Positions 10,893 through 23,300 of a stretch of DNA of 64,000 nt are shown here, piece by piece. The notes beneath the pieces are model-generated. The model saw only the letters and a list, made by a program, of their open reading frames with translations. It was not told where the DNA came from and searched no databases. A program made the translations under genes and the position numbers. Within the stretch, counting starts at the first letter, position 1, and every line of letters starts with the position of its first letter. This stretch comes from Cyanophora paradoxa (lineage: Eukaryota > Glaucocystophyceae > Cyanophorales > Cyanophoraceae), in assembly GCA_004431415.1 (NCBI GenBank), contig QPMI01000015.1:310001-374000 (forward strand), read 5' to 3'.

Positions 10893-12266
10893 ATGCAGCC
10901 GAACGGGAGTCAAAGCACCATGCGCGTAATACGCGTTGATCGTCAGTCTCCGGACGATGCGCTGCTGGAGCCCGCTGCGCGCTTGCTACGCGAGGGCGAG
11001 ATAGTGGCCTTCCCCACCGAGACGGTCTACGGGCTGGGCGCGAACGCCCTCAGCGCTACCGTGCGCCTTTCGCTGGCTTTCATGCGTAGCGCGCGAAGCT
11101 GAAGTGACCCCCGCGCGCGTCCGTGCAGGCGTGCGCCAAGATCTTCACTGCCAAGGGCAGGCCCTCCGACAACCCCCTCATCGTCCACATCGCCAGCCTC
11201 GACATGCTTTCCCAGGTACGCCGGCCGTCGCTGCAACTCCTTTGGGGCTCACCTCGTGTCGCGCCGCCTAGCTCTCCCGGACCCCCCTCTCCGAGCTCCC
11301 CCCCCGCTTCCAGCAGACCATCGACCAGTTCTGGCCGGGCCCCCTCACCATTCTCTTCCCCCGCGCGGCGAGCGTCCCCGACATCGTCACTTCGGGACTG
11401 GACACGGTCGCCGTCCGCTTCCCATCCGACCCCGTCGCCTCTGCCCTCATCCACCGGGCCGGTGTGCCCGTCGCCGCCCCGAGTGCCAACATTTCCGGTG
11501 CGCTGGTGCCGTCTGCAGCTCCACTGCCGCCGTCCGAGCCGCGGCCGCATCCGCAGGGCGCCCAAGCGCGACGCGGGCAGAGCACGTTGTGGAGGACTTC
11601 GAGGGGCGCGTCCAGTGCGTTGTGGACGGCGGGCCCTGCGCCGTCGGACTCGAGTCGACCGTCCTCGACATGCTGCGCGACCCGCCCCTGATCCTCCGGC
11701 CCGGTGGCGTCACGCTGGAGGCCCTGCGCGCGGGGCCGCTGCCGGACGCGCTCCAGTACGGCCTCTCGCCGGGCGCCAGCCGCGATGCGGAGCTTGAGGC
11801 CAAGCCGACGACCCCGGGGATGAAGTACAAGCACTACAGCCCGAGTGCCGAGGTCGTTCTCTTCGTGGGGCGCAATGCTGGCGGAATCGGACGGCGCATT
11901 GCAGGGGAGGTCGAGGGGCTGCTCATGCACCAGAAGCCCGGCGGCCCGCCCCTTGGCCTCATCCTCCACTCGGGTGCCGTCGCGGGTTCTGCCGCCTGGC
12001 TCGCTCAGCGTTACCCCAACCTCTTCATCGTCGACCTCAGCACGTCCTCCCTCCCTGCCACCACCGAGGATGGTGAGGAGAGCGGCCTCGCCCCCGCCGC
12101 CGGTGGCACACCAGCCCTGGCACGGGACATCTTCCATGCCCTCCGCCTCCTGGACACACGGCAGTGCTCGCAAATCTTTGTGGAGGGGACCTCAGAAGAG
12201 GGCATTGGCGCCGCCGTCATGAACCGCCTCCGCAAGGCGGCCTCCAATGTCATCGACTGCTCCTAG
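10893..12266 (+). CDS. SUA5: Threonylcarbamoyl-AMP synthase (Sua5/YrdC family)
   Basis: Makes threonylcarbamoyl-AMP from Thr, bicarbonate and ATP, the first step of the universal t6A37 tRNA modification. Four exons (10893-11060, 11129-11215, 11272-11497, 11557-12266) join in frame to 396 residues. The YrdC domain is plain: IVAFPTETVYGLGANA, then KIFTAKGRPSDNPLIVHI (KGR-S-NPL ATP/substrate motif), FWPGPLTILF, VAVRFPSDPVA, PVAAPSANISG, and CAVGLESTVLD with ILRPGGVT. The Sua5-type linker TPGMKYKHYSP and a C-terminal Rossmann-like Sua5 domain ending GAAVMNRLRKAASNVIDCS follow, so this is the long Sua5 form rather than YrdC alone. An alternative start is the ATG at 10920. Confidence 0.93.
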
Positions 12267-13533
12267 ACAACAGCCCTCAGGATTGAGCATGCGCAGCCTG
12301 GACTCCCCACTCCCATCCTGGGCCCAGTTCCTGAGCCCTGGACCCACTTGACTACGTATACATGCCAAGCTGCAGCTGCTGATCATGAGTACTGAATAAT
12401 CTTCAGTGATCATGAAACCGTTGAACAGTTCCTGAGATCTAGAAAGTAATTGAATTCTTGCATCTCGGCTCCATGATTCCCCCCCCCCCCCCCTCCCCCG
12501 GCCCGCCCAAGGTTTCCAAGATTAAAGCTGAAATCGCATTGAATCCTGTGACGAGTACGTACACTAGATCCATGCATATGGTTCAACGGTTTTAAACTTT
12601 GAAAGTTTCCCCCGGGCCCCCCACTGGGCCAAGGCCGATATTGCAAGGCTTGGCAATTGCACTGCAGCAAGCTCAAGCTTGAGCAAATTGCCATGATGGT
12701 TCATGCCGGACTGAGAACTGATAGTGGCTCGTGAATCGTGATACTGTGATATCGATATGTTCATGATCATTCAGGCCACATACACGATACACGACAGCGA
12801 TAACCATAACGATACACGATACACGCTAACGATAACGATTAACGATTGCAAACTTGCATGCGAACGGGCCGAACGGGGCCACGGCTCGCGCTCCATGATC
12901 TCTTGCGCCTGTGACATGGCAAAATAGCGACGCCCAAAGAAGGGGACGATTCGTCGCCTGTTGACCAGGTTCCAGGTTCTGCTGAGGGCGCGCGCCCCGC
13001 CCGAGACAGCACACACGGCGCACGGCGCCCCCCGCGGATGCGCAGCACGGCGGCGGACCTGGCCGGGCGGCGGCAGCGGTCGGCGGGCGGAAGGCTCGTC
13101 GAGCAATCCCCGATGCGTGGTGATCTTGCGCGCCACCCCATTCTGCGCAGTCGTTCCAGGACTCTTTTCGTAATCAAAGCTGATCCAGACACTTGAGGCC
13201 GGGCAGGCGATCCACACCTGTGGCTGAGCAACTGCCATCCAGAGATGTGGCCGAGCAACTGCGCGTACAGCCGCAGCTGAAATCTGACACGGGTACGAGT
13301 ACGAATGGCCCGGAAATGGCATGACCGATGTGGGCGACAGCTGAACCTGCCGACTCGTACAGTACTTGCGCACGCGGACTCCGTCGTGGAGCTCGAAATC
13401 TGGAAGCGTAGGGCGGCGCACAGGGAGGATCGTTATCGCGCGATTCAACCGTACCCCCATTCTGCCAAACTGCGTGAAGGCGTCGATCGCCGGGCATAGG
13501 GGCGTCACGCTCAGCAGGTACAGCATAGCGAAG
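12267..13533. other. Intergenic region with simple repeats
   Basis: No gene supported. It contains a run of 15 C at 12479-12493, one CCACTGGGCCA at 12621, a Sau3A-rich AT segment, and the ACGATA-type microsatellite described separately. A 277-codon open frame on the minus strand (13604-12771) overlaps the SIR start and has no recognisable domain. Confidence 0.5.
12778..12848. repeat. Microsatellite-like array of (TAACGATACACG)
   Basis: Units of ACGATACACG and TAACGATAACGATTAACG repeat imperfectly for about 70 bases in the gap upstream of the sulfite reductase gene. Confidence 0.6.
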
Positions 13534-16438
13534 ATGTTCGCGTTCGTCGCCGGCCTGCCGGTTGTCCGTCCTACCACGCCTGGGGCGCTCGCGTCGAGCT
13601 TCACCGGCGCCCGCGTTCGTTCGGAGCGGACGCCGCGTCAAACCGCGGCAGCGAAGCATCGCAAGTTCGAATATGTCCCCGCCGAGGAGACGCGTTGCGA
13701 GGTATGCCCGAATCGGTCGCTCCCCGCAAACGCACACGCCCTGGATCGGCCGGACCCCCGACGAAGATCCGCGCGGCCGCAGGCTGCGCCCGCCAAGAAA
13801 CTCTCAAAGAATGAGCCGCTGAAGGAGGGGAGCGACTACCTGCGTGGCAAGCTCGTCGAGGAGTTCGCCGACCTTTCGAGCGGCGCGATCTCGGAGCCGC
13901 AGACACAGCTTCTGAAGTTCCACGGGAGCTACATGCAGGATGACCGCGAGCAGCGCGCTCCTGGGAAGGACAAGGCGTACTCGGTGCGTACGCCGCCCTT
14001 CGCGGCCCGCCCTCGCTCATGCGTTCGGGGCGCAGTTCTTCATTCGCACCCGCACGCCGTCGGGCGTCGTCAACCCGGATCTCTACCTCGCTCTCGATGA
14101 GGTTCGCGGTGGGACGCACGGCCGAACGAGCCCGAACGAGCGGGGACGCGGGCTGCCGGCGCTCACGCGTCACCCGCAGATGTCGGAGAAGTGGGGGAAT
14201 CACACGCTGCGCGCGACCACCCGCCAGGCGTTCCAGCTGCACGGCATCCTTAAGCAGAACCTGAAGCCCGTCATTGCTACCATCGTCAAGAACCTCGGCT
14301 CGACCATGGGCGCCTGCGGCGACATCAACCGCAACGTGCGTAGCCCCGCAGCGCGTGATACCTGCGCGTATTAGAGTAGCGCTTCGCGCAAAGCAGCGTC
14401 GGACTGCTCTCCAGCGGCGAGCTAGCCCCGCGCCGTCGCTGTCCCCGGCGCTTCCCTCGCGTTGGCTCGATTCGCTGACGCGCGTCTTACGAACGACAGG
14501 TGATGGGCCCGGCGGCTCCCTTCGTGAAGCCGGAGTACCAGCACGCGGCCGAGTGGGCGCGACACGTCGCGGACCTGCTCCGCTCGCAGGCGTCCACCTA
14601 CATCGACATCTGGTGCGCCGCTTTCGCCGTCGCCGTCGATTGAGAGACAGGAGAACCCGCCGCTGAGCCGCCCGCAGGGTCGACGGCGAGAAGTACGCGT
14701 CGCTGACGAGCGAGGCGGAGTTCGTCACGGCGGCCCGCAACAAGCAGCAGAACGGGATCAACACGAGCGACTCCGTGGAGCCGATCTACGGCAAGACGTA
14801 CCTGCCCCGCAAGTTCAAGATCGGCTTGACCGTCCCCGGCGACAACTCGATCGACATCTACACGCAGGACATCGGCATGGTCGCCATCACCAACGCCAAG
14901 GTTCGCGAGCCCGCCGCCGCCGCCCCCCCCCCCCCCCCCCCCCCCCCCGACGCAGCCCAGCTACCTACCACACAGCCGCTCTGACCGCTCGGGGTTCAGG
15001 GCGAGCTGGAGGGCTTCAACTTCACGGTCGGGGGCGGCATGGGCCGCACCCACAACAAGGAGGAGACGTTCCCGCGCCTTGGCGACCACCTGGGGTACGC
15101 GTCCAAGGACGACGCGCTCATGCTCGTCAAGGCCATTGTCGCCACCCAGCGCGACTTCGGCAACCGCGAGGTGCCGGGCCCTTCCCGTCGGGCTGCTTCC
15201 GCACTTCTCTGGTGCGATATTTGCACGCTGCAGAACCGCCGCCAGTCGCGCATGAAGTACACCATCGAGAGCATGGGCTTCGACAATTTCAAGGCCAAGG
15301 TCGAGGAGTGCGCGTCCTCTCTCCGCCCTCCCCTACCCAGCCGAAGCCGAAGCCCCCTCACTTAATCACGCGCTGCAGGTTCTACGGCAAGAAGGTCGAC
15401 GCGTGGAAGTGCGTGTGGCCCACGCCCCGCGACGCCGTTTCCGTCTATCGATATGACGCGCCCGGCGCGCAGGGCGCTGCCGGAGTGGAAGTACGAGGAC
15501 TACCTCGGCTGGCACGAGCAGGGCGACGGCAAGGGCTTCTACGGCGTCCAGATCGAAAACGGCCGCATCAAGGACGTCGGTCCGCCGGGGTCTCCCGCGC
15601 TCCGCCATGCCTCGCTGAGCGGTCTCGATTCGCGCGCGGCGCAGGCGACTTCAAGCTCAAGACGGCGCTGCGGGCGGTCGTCTCCAAGTACCGGACGACG
15701 CTGCGGGTGACGCCGCACCAGAACGTGCTCATCACGGACCTCGACCTCTCCGCCAAGGCCGACGTCGAGTCCATCTTCCGCTCCCACGGCGTCCTCCCCG
15801 CCGACGAGGCGCGCCACGTTTTCCCTCCCCTCCCGCCCGAGCGCAACGGCGCGCTGAGAGACTGTAATCCGCAGCGCGACTCGCTGGTCCGGCTCTCGAT
15901 GGCGTGCCCCGCGATGCCCATGTGCGGCCTGGCCATCACCGAGGCCGAGCGCCGGCTGCCCGAGGGGCTCGAGCGCATCCGCAACATGATGAAGAGGTCC
16001 GACCTACTCTCGTTGCATTCTTCACGAAATGGCTTCGTTCCGACCGGGGCCGCGCCCGCCCGCAGCGTTGGTCTGACGGACGAGGACACCCTCACCGTGC
16101 GCATGACGGGCTGCCCGAACGGCTGCGCGCGGCCGTACATGGCCGAGCTCGGCTTCGTCGGCGACGGCCCGGACACCTACCAGGTCCGTCCCTCGCAACC
16201 CCGCTTCGGCTCTAGCGGCCCTCGCGAACGCGTTCCCTCGCAGCTCTGGGTTGGCGGCACGCCGAACCAGACGACCCTCGCGTACCCCATCAAGGAGCGT
16301 GTCAAGTACGACGACACGGAGAAGGTGGTCACGCCGATCCTCGCGGCGTACAAGGAGAAGCGCAACTCTGGCGAGAGCTTCGGCGCCTTCGTCAACCGCA
16401 TCGGCAAGGACGCCGTTCTTCAGCTCATTGGAGCTTAA
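13534..16438 (+). CDS. SIR: Ferredoxin-sulfite reductase, plastid-type
   Basis: Reduces sulfite to sulfide with six electrons from ferredoxin, using siroheme and a 4Fe-4S cluster. Fourteen exons can be read with boundaries that keep frame, giving 635 residues, the usual plant length. Family landmarks in order: [90 protein letters not shown], and the cluster cysteines in ACPAMPMC and [16 protein letters not shown]. The FHGSY and [18 protein letters not shown] signatures fit sulfite rather than nitrite reductase. The leader [17 protein letters not shown] resembles Phe-dependent glaucophyte/red plastid transit peptides. The intron after 15808 appears to have a GC donor (GAG|GCGCGCC); read through, it would add 22 residues in frame. 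The intron at 14901-14999 holds 26 consecutive C. Confidence 0.95.
14923..14948 (+). repeat. Run of 26 C in a SIR intron
   Basis: An uninterrupted C homopolymer within the intron between SIR exons 6 and 7, preceded by GCCGCCGCCGCC. Exact length may be affected by sequencing. Confidence 0.85.
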
Positions 16439-16441
16439 GCA

Positions 16442-18344
16442 CTACCACTTCAACATCGAGCTAGCGAGCTTCGGCCTTTCGTGGTACTGGGTGTGCAGCA
16501 GCGCCCGGGCCTGTACAAATACAGCATAAGATCAGTGACTGAGAGATATGTGTGAATTTCTATTATGAGCAAATGAACCTTTTCTGAGAAAGGCTGCCCG
16601 AAGAGCTGGTCGTGCATTTGCAGCACGTGGGGGTCGCGTGTCAGGTCCTGCTCCGCCCGCTGCTCGTGCACATCCCGTGCCTTCGCAAGCAGCTGGTTCC
16701 TCGCCTCCGTGCCCTCGGGGCGGATCTGGCCGCCGCCGTTCAAGCACCCTGCAGCCAGGCAGCAGATTAGTTGCATCGAAAAATCAGTTTGATGCAAGGG
16801 CGCGGACCGCCAGGGCAGGCCATGATCTCGATGAAGTCGTACGGGCAGCTCTTTTGCTTGACCCGCCTCACAACGTTCTGGATGTTCTTGAAGCCGTATG
16901 CCATCGCGAACTTGATGGATCTCTGGGAATCAATCTGTAGAGGGGATGAGGATGGCCAGAGGCAGCTCAAGAGCGTGGTACATACATCAAGAGACGCCTC
17001 TCGCATGTCCTGATTCTTGAGTGGCTGGAGCTCTGCCTCGGGCCGAGCAACTGCACTAGCCAGAGTCCGCATGGTGGACTGCAGGTAGCCACCAGCGCCG
17101 AAACCAGCCGGCCTGAAGAGGACATCCGGACTGACGTGGGCCAATGTAAACCTGCAAAATCGCATAAGCAACAAGAAACACATCAAAGGACAGCAAACGC
17201 ACTCTGGGTCTGGAGGGGATGGAGGCAGGCTCTTCAGATCAATATTTCTTTCTGATAGCAGCTCCTCAATCTCAATGGAGGTAACAACGCAGTCCACGTC
17301 CTTGGTTGTCTTCTCCTGGTTCATGAAATCATCTCTTGAAGCTTCCAGCTTCTTGTCGTAGCATGGCATGACAGTTACATGGTAAATCTCGTCCGGCCTG
17401 AAAGCACACTGGCGTCAGCATGCACAGGGAAGGCATGACCCAGGCGAGCAAGGGCGCACTTCTTCCCGAGCTTTTGGGACAGAAACTGCTTGACGAGGGT
17501 TCCCATGATTTGCTGAGGGGACTTCACAGAACTAATGTAGGGAAGGACATAGGATCCGTGGGTCTTCTCGGCGTAGCAAATCCATCCTGGCAGAGAATTA
17601 GTTTCCAACTGTGCCCACGGTGGCCGTGGAACAAACCTGGGCAAGACGATGTGATAATGGGCAGGGCAGCAGGTCTCCCAGCTTCGCGCTCTGCAAGGCG
17701 GGCCTGAAACTCGGCGTTCAGCTCGATGAGGGAGAATGCCGATGCGAGGGTGCAGTCGTAGACGAAGTGAGCGCCAATGCTCTTGAAGAGGGTCACGAGC
17801 TTTGCCAGACCCTGCACAGCATTCAACCAAGGATCCACAGCATTCAAACAAGAAGGATCGATTCTCGCAGTGCGTCTTCTCGCACCTCGACGGCGTTCAG
17901 CCCGTAGTGCGCGCAGATCGAAGAGTGCGCTGGGATTGAGATGGAAACGACGTTGACCTTCTGGCCGGACGTGAACGCATCAAGCATTTCTTTCGTGCTT
18001 TGCTCGCCGATGAGGACTGCTTCGGCTGTCGTCACGCAGCCGCTGCGCTCAGCGCTTGAGCGCGCGAAGACTACAACGCACACACGACGTTCTGCACCTG
18101 CAGGCGAGGCAGTCATTCAGCGAGAGCTTGGCTGCCTTGGTGCCGTCCGCGGCATGCGCTCCACCCTGCATCGGCAGCCGCTCTGTCTTGTTCGACTGCG
18201 CGGCAATTAGCAGGGGCATATCGTCAAGCGCGGCCAGACTGCGCGTACGAGGTCGGGAAGGGCGCCGACGACGCAGGATTGAGAAGGAGTAATGAAGTCA
18301 TCGAGATCCGTCAGGCGCACGCCCGAGGAGAACCTGTTGGACAT
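16442..18344 (-). CDS. NAR1: NAR1 / IOP1 (CIAO3), cytosolic Fe-S assembly, hydrogenase-like
   Basis: Links early cytosolic Fe-S scaffold steps to the CIA targeting complex. Ten exons read on the minus strand give 452 residues (human about 476). The start at 18344 gives [20 protein letters not shown] and a lone Cys, then [20 protein letters not shown], the N-terminal cluster motif. Hydrogenase-fold motifs follow: [59 protein letters not shown], and [15 protein letters not shown]. The last exon ends [19 protein letters not shown] and TAG (16444-16442); a terminal aromatic tripeptide of this type is the CIA-targeting signal. Its stop lies 3 nt from the SIR stop, so the 3' UTRs must overlap. Confidence 0.95.
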
Positions 18345-18720
18345 CTTTCCGACGTTTGCGGGAGCTGCAGAGCGCTGCTAGCGCGTTCAAGCCGCGCGTA
18401 CGACGGCCGGCTGACGGCCGAGAATTATGCGCCCCGCAGCGACCCCCTGCACGCGTCTGCAGCTGCGCGACCTGCGAGAGGGCGTCTTTCCTCGCGCGCT
18501 CACCGACGAGCTGTCGTACGCACCGCGTCGCAGGCCGGGGAGCAGATGCCGTCAGCGCGCGCTGCTGCCCTTTGCGAACAAGCCCAGCGCCGCCTCCGCG
18601 TCGCGCGCTCGATCGCTCTCTTGCGCGCTCGATGCTCGCCGCTGAAGCCCAGAACAGACGCTGATTCGTCGCTGAAGCCGAAGGGGGTGCGGTATTCTTC
18701 AGGGCTAGCTGCTTGGCGCT
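18345..18720. promoter_or_regulatory. Divergent promoter region, NAR1 / longin gene
   Basis: About 376 bp separate the two outward-facing starts. No specific element recognised. Confidence 0.4.
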
Positions 18721-19859
18721 ATGACAATGGCGCTCGAGACGCAGAAGCTCGTCAGGTACGCGAACGCGCATGCATGCGCAACCGACGGCAGCTGGGCCCG
18801 CGCCAACAGTCAGCCAGGTTCCTGTGCGCGGGGCGGTTCGCGTCGAGCTCGTTCGAGCTGTTCTATACGCACGCGGACGTTGACGCCGATGCTTCCGAGA
18901 AGAAGTGGCGCGACGGCGTGCGCAAGGTCGGTCCGGGCGACGCGGGCGCACGGAATCAATTTGGCACTCAGCGCCGCCGCGCAGCTGCTGATGAAGGGCA
19001 CGGGCTCCGCTGTCGTCAATGTGAAGCTATCAGAGGCCATATATAAGAATAAGTTCGCCAATGTGCCCCTAGATGACGGTCAGCAATGTTGTCTCGTTTC
19101 CCGCCGCGGCTCGAGCTCGCTAACTCGCGGCGGCAGGCCTGTGCTATTACATCAGTGACGATGAGCGGTACTTTGCAGTCGGGACCGCCAGGACGTATCC
19201 CTCAAAACCTGCCTTCCAGCTTCTGCGGTCTTTCCGCGGCGAGTACGTTCCCCCTCCTTCCGCGGACGAGGAGGCGCCATCGTGGGGCCAGGTTCGCTTT
19301 GAGGATGATCCTCGCTCGTGAACTCGCCTTCACCAGCTCTGCTAGGGACTTGCGAGCCAGAACAGCAGAAAAGCCAAGGCCGTCTGCACACAGTATGAGG
19401 ACCCTGCGAGGCTGGACGACGCATCCGCTCAGAGAGTCGAGGTGAGTTCCGCATAAAACGACCAATCTCTTCCAGCCTTGCCGAGAATGATCCCCTTTGC
19501 AGAGGATGGGCCAACACATGGAAAACGAGAGGGTGCTTGCTCAGAAGGAGCAGGAAATGTCGAGCTGGAAGGACATGTTCCGGTCTCCAGGCGAGCTCTC
19601 ATGTTTCCAACTGGCATGGCTTGCAGCTGATGCTGATTGCTTGCATCGTCTGCACAGGCCTGAGGCAAAAGCTCTTCTGGAGGAATTGCAAGTACGGTCT
19701 TGTCCTCGCCGTCGTTATCCTCATTCTCATTCTCGGTGAGACCACCCTTCAACTGGATAACTATATCACATTCGCTGAGGCTTCTTACATGTGCTGCTCA
19801 AAGCCAATTTATGCGTTTTTCTAATTTTCTGTTCCACAGTGATCTGGTGGTCCATCTAA
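18721..19859 (+). CDS. Longin-domain, tail-anchored R-SNARE/phytolongin-like protein
   Basis: Exons at 18721-18755, 18818-18917, 18985-19078, 19137-19291, 19346-19441, 19503-19582, 19658-19735 and 19840-19859. The N-terminus (KLVRFLCAGRFASSSFELFY, then GLCYYISDDERYFAVG and YPSKPAFQLLRSFRGE) reads as a longin domain, used by VAMP7/SEC22-type proteins in vesicle traffic. A short helical stretch (MENERVLAQKEQEMSSWKDM) then leads to GLRQKLFWRNCKYG and a C-terminal membrane anchor LVLAVVILILILVIWWSI. A canonical R-SNARE layer (central Arg with flanking heptads) is not evident, which favours a phytolongin-like protein. The join of the sixth and seventh exons is off by one base in my reading, so that boundary is unsure. 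Confidence 0.62.
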
Positions 19860-20377
19860 GCCAGTGCAACACAGTCCAGTCTCGTCCAAAACAGTTGTTC
19901 GGTTTGAACGACTTCGACTTCTTGCCCATCCTTCAGTTTAGTTGTTCCATTTGACGACTTGCCAAAAGTTGCATCATAGCATATCTGCATGGCCAGTGTC
20001 GAGCCTCGGAGGGACCGGGGCGGGGTCGTGGCTTTTTGGGCTTGCGCTGTACACGCACGCTGACAGCAACGTAAAGAATCCGGTCCGGATTCCGGAGTTC
20101 CCAGCTAGCTGTGGCGCCTTTAAATTTCCCGCGAGATCCAGGACTCCTTTGACGGGGGGTACCGATTTACGGTTCGACAGCTCGCCACCCAAGCCGCCCC
20201 GACGCACAGCAGCGGGGCGACGCACACTCGCGTTCATGAATGGCGTCCAGCGGGGGCCCACCTGGCCCGGGTGGCAGTGCGTGATTTGGAGAATGGCCGT
20301 GATGCTCACGGCGACGCTCACGCTCGATTGTTCTCGCGTGCATTTCGTTCACAGAGCCCTTTGACATACCGCGGACG
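19860..20377. other. Intergenic region upstream of eIF4G
   Basis: About 520 bp, moderately AT-rich at the left end, with no supported gene; it presumably holds the longin gene's terminator and the eIF4G promoter and 5' UTR. Confidence 0.4.
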
Positions 20378-23300
20378 ATGTCGGCACCGCCCAGCCTGAA
20401 GGAGCAGCAAGAAGCTCTCTCTCGACACGCTGGCGCCCACTTCATTCCGTATCCTTCGGGCTACAATGTGGTGTCTGCGGTGAGTGACGGCGTGCGCGGC
20501 GCCGCTTTGCCGCGCTCAGGCGAGCGCAGCAACCACAGTTTCAGATGGGGCAGATGGGCCCGGGCATGAACATGCAGCCCATGCATGTGGCGCCTCCCGG
20601 AGCGCCTTTCGTGCAGCAAGGCTATCCCTACGGGCCCCAGGCGCCGCAGTATATCCTTGATGCCGCTGCGGGGCCAAGTGGGTTTTCGTCGCGGGTCGCT
20701 TTCCCTGACTCGGGCTCTTTTCTTCCTTCTTACTCGCGCAGCCGCCGCATCCTGGACCTCAACACCAGCAGCAGCAACAGCCGCAGCATCAGCCACCGCC
20801 CGCGGCGTCGCATAAACCCCAGTCGAAGGCGATCGCTATCATCGATCCCAAGACGATGCAGGAGGTGCGTCCGTGCAAGGCTCGCTTTCAATGATCTCCT
20901 TACACCAGTGCGCTCCCCGCGCGACAGGTCGCTGTCGGGTCGAAGCAGTCACCCACTCCGCCACCCGTGCCCAAGATTCCGGAGACAAAGCCGCAGGCGC
21001 AGGCGCCGCCACCGCCTCAGCAAATGCCGCGTCACCAGCAGCCGATGCAACAGCCCATGCAGCAGCCGATGCAGCAGCCCATGCAGCAGCCCATGCAGCA
21101 GCCGATGCAGCAGCCCATGCAGCAGCCGATGCAACAGCCCCACCAGCAACAGCAGCAGCACATGCCAGGGCAAGGCCGCGGCGCGCCTATCGTGCCAACC
21201 GTGCCTGCCAATCCGGCGGTCACCGCGGCTGGTCGCGGAATGTCGCCGATGATGGGTGGCCCCATGGTCCCCCAAGTGCAACAAGCCATGCAGCCACAGA
21301 TGTCCGGGCCGCCGCCCGGGGCGCCGTTCCCGACGGCGAAGTTCCCCGGGCAGCCTCCTCCGCAGTTCCAGATGATGCCTCCGGGGGCGCAGTTTCCGCC
21401 GCACGTCGCCGGCCGCGGCGGGCCTCCGATGCCATACGGCCGGGGCCGCGGCGGCCCGCCGATGCAGATGCAGCCCGGCGTCGTCCCGCACGTCATGATG
21501 CCGCCGGCTGGACGCGGCGGGCACGTCATGGTTGGCCCGCAGGGCCGCGGCGCGCCCATGCAGGCGCCCATGCAGATGGGCATCCTCAGCACGCCTGGGC
21601 CCCAGATGCCGCACGGAATCCCGCCACAGATGCAACCGCACCTCCACCAGATGCAGCCCCCGGTCCACATCCCCCCGAACGTCAGCCCGTCCCACATGGC
21701 GCAGAGCCCGCAGTTCATCCCCAGCCCGATGGTCTCCTCTCCCCTCCCCGCCTCTCCGGCCGGCTCGTCCCCGCACCCGCACCCGTCGGCTGCGGCCGGG
21801 CTGGCGCCACGCCCGGGCCCCTCCGCCACCTCCCCTGTCCAGCGCTCTCCGGCCCCCGCCGCCGCGGCCCCCGCCCCTCCGGTCGCGGAGCCCGCCCCCG
21901 CGCCCTCCTCGTCGTCCCCTCTCTCGTTCGGGGACTTCGCTCCTACTTCGCCCTCCGCCGCGCCCGCCCCAGCCCCAGCCGCGCAGCCGCAGCCGCAGCC
22001 CGAGGCGCCCGCGCCCGCCGCAGCCCCGCGGCTCCGGAGGCGCCGACTCCCGCAGCGGTCCCGTCTCCGGCCCCGCACCCGCGGCGGCGCCGGAGCCCGC
22101 CCCTGCGCCGGAGCCCGCGCCCGCGCCTGCCCGGAGCCCGCGCCGGCTCCGGCGACGCCGCCGGCCCCCGTCGTCGAGGAGCCGAAGCCCGCGATTGAGC
22201 CGGAGGCGGTGACTGCCCCGCCCCGCTGCCGCCGCGTCTCCCACGCCCGCGGCCGCGGCGGCCCCGGAGCCGGCACCGGCCGCGCCCGCACCCGCTGCGG
22301 CGCCAGAAGCCCCTAAGGCCCCCGAAGCCGAGGAGGCGAAGCCGGCGGCGGAGGCGGCGGCGTCCGCGTCGCCGGCGGCTTCACCGGCGCCCGCCGCGGC
22401 CGCCGCGGCGGAGAAGCCCGCGAACGGCGTCGATGAGGCGAAGGCGGAGGATGCCAAGCCGGCCGAGGCGCCCGCGGGCGACAAGCCGGCGGAGAAGAAG
22501 GACGAGGAGAAGAAAGAGGAGAAGCCCAAGAGCGGAAAGTGCGCCGGCGCCGCGCTGAGCAGCGCGCCCCCTCGCTGTCCTGCGACCTGACCCCTGTCGC
22601 CAGGTACGAGGCTCCGAAGGGGCGCAACGCCAAGAACATGCGCAAAGTCCTGCAGAAGGCGGACCAGGTGCGCTCGGCGCCCTCCCGTCGGGCGCCGCCG
22701 TCTGAAGCGTGGCGGCGCAGAACCAGTTCAAGGCTGCCTCCTTCGACCCGTACGTCAGCACCGCGGCAGCGCCCTCGCCCCCCGCCGAGGCCAAGCCCGG
22801 TGAGCTCCGCCCACTCCCGCGCACTTGTTCGAGCCGCCCGCTCCCGCTCACGACCGCGCGCAGAGGCGGAGAGCTCCGAGGCCGCCGCTCCGCCGACGCC
22901 GGCGGCGGTCGAGCCGAGCCCGAAGGTGCGCCGCCATTCGGCTCCCGTGCGCGCGTGCCGCGTGTGCCGTCTCAGACCGCCTGCAGGGCGACGAGAGCTC
23001 GTGGGAGGACAAGGACTTCGAGAACGCGCCGCCGGTCGTCACCCCGCAGAAGTCGGTCCGTCTCGCGCCGCGACGTCGCAGAGCCGCAGCGGCCCGGCGC
23101 CTGACTCGACCTCCTGGCAGACGGAGAAGCCGAAGGCGGTGCCGCTGATCGGGCCCACGGGCAAGAAGATCTACCCGCGGGAGTTCCTGCTCGACCTCAA
23201 ATCCGTGCGCGGCGTTTTTCAACGGCACCGCCTTCCTCACTGACGTTCGCGGCAGTCCTTCACGCAGCGGCCGGACGAAGAGACGCTCATCAAGGACATC

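Noticed and set aside
12771-13604. 277-codon minus-strand frame upstream of and overlapping SIR
   Set aside because: No recognisable motif, crosses a microsatellite and the SIR first exon; likely chance.
16066-16438. Ferredoxin-nitrite reductase
   Set aside because: Siroheme/Fe-S motifs are shared, but [21 protein letters not shown] and overall order match sulfite reductase.
21036-21152. CRISPR-like array
   Set aside because: The 12-bp units are in-frame MQQP codons of eIF4G; no spacers.
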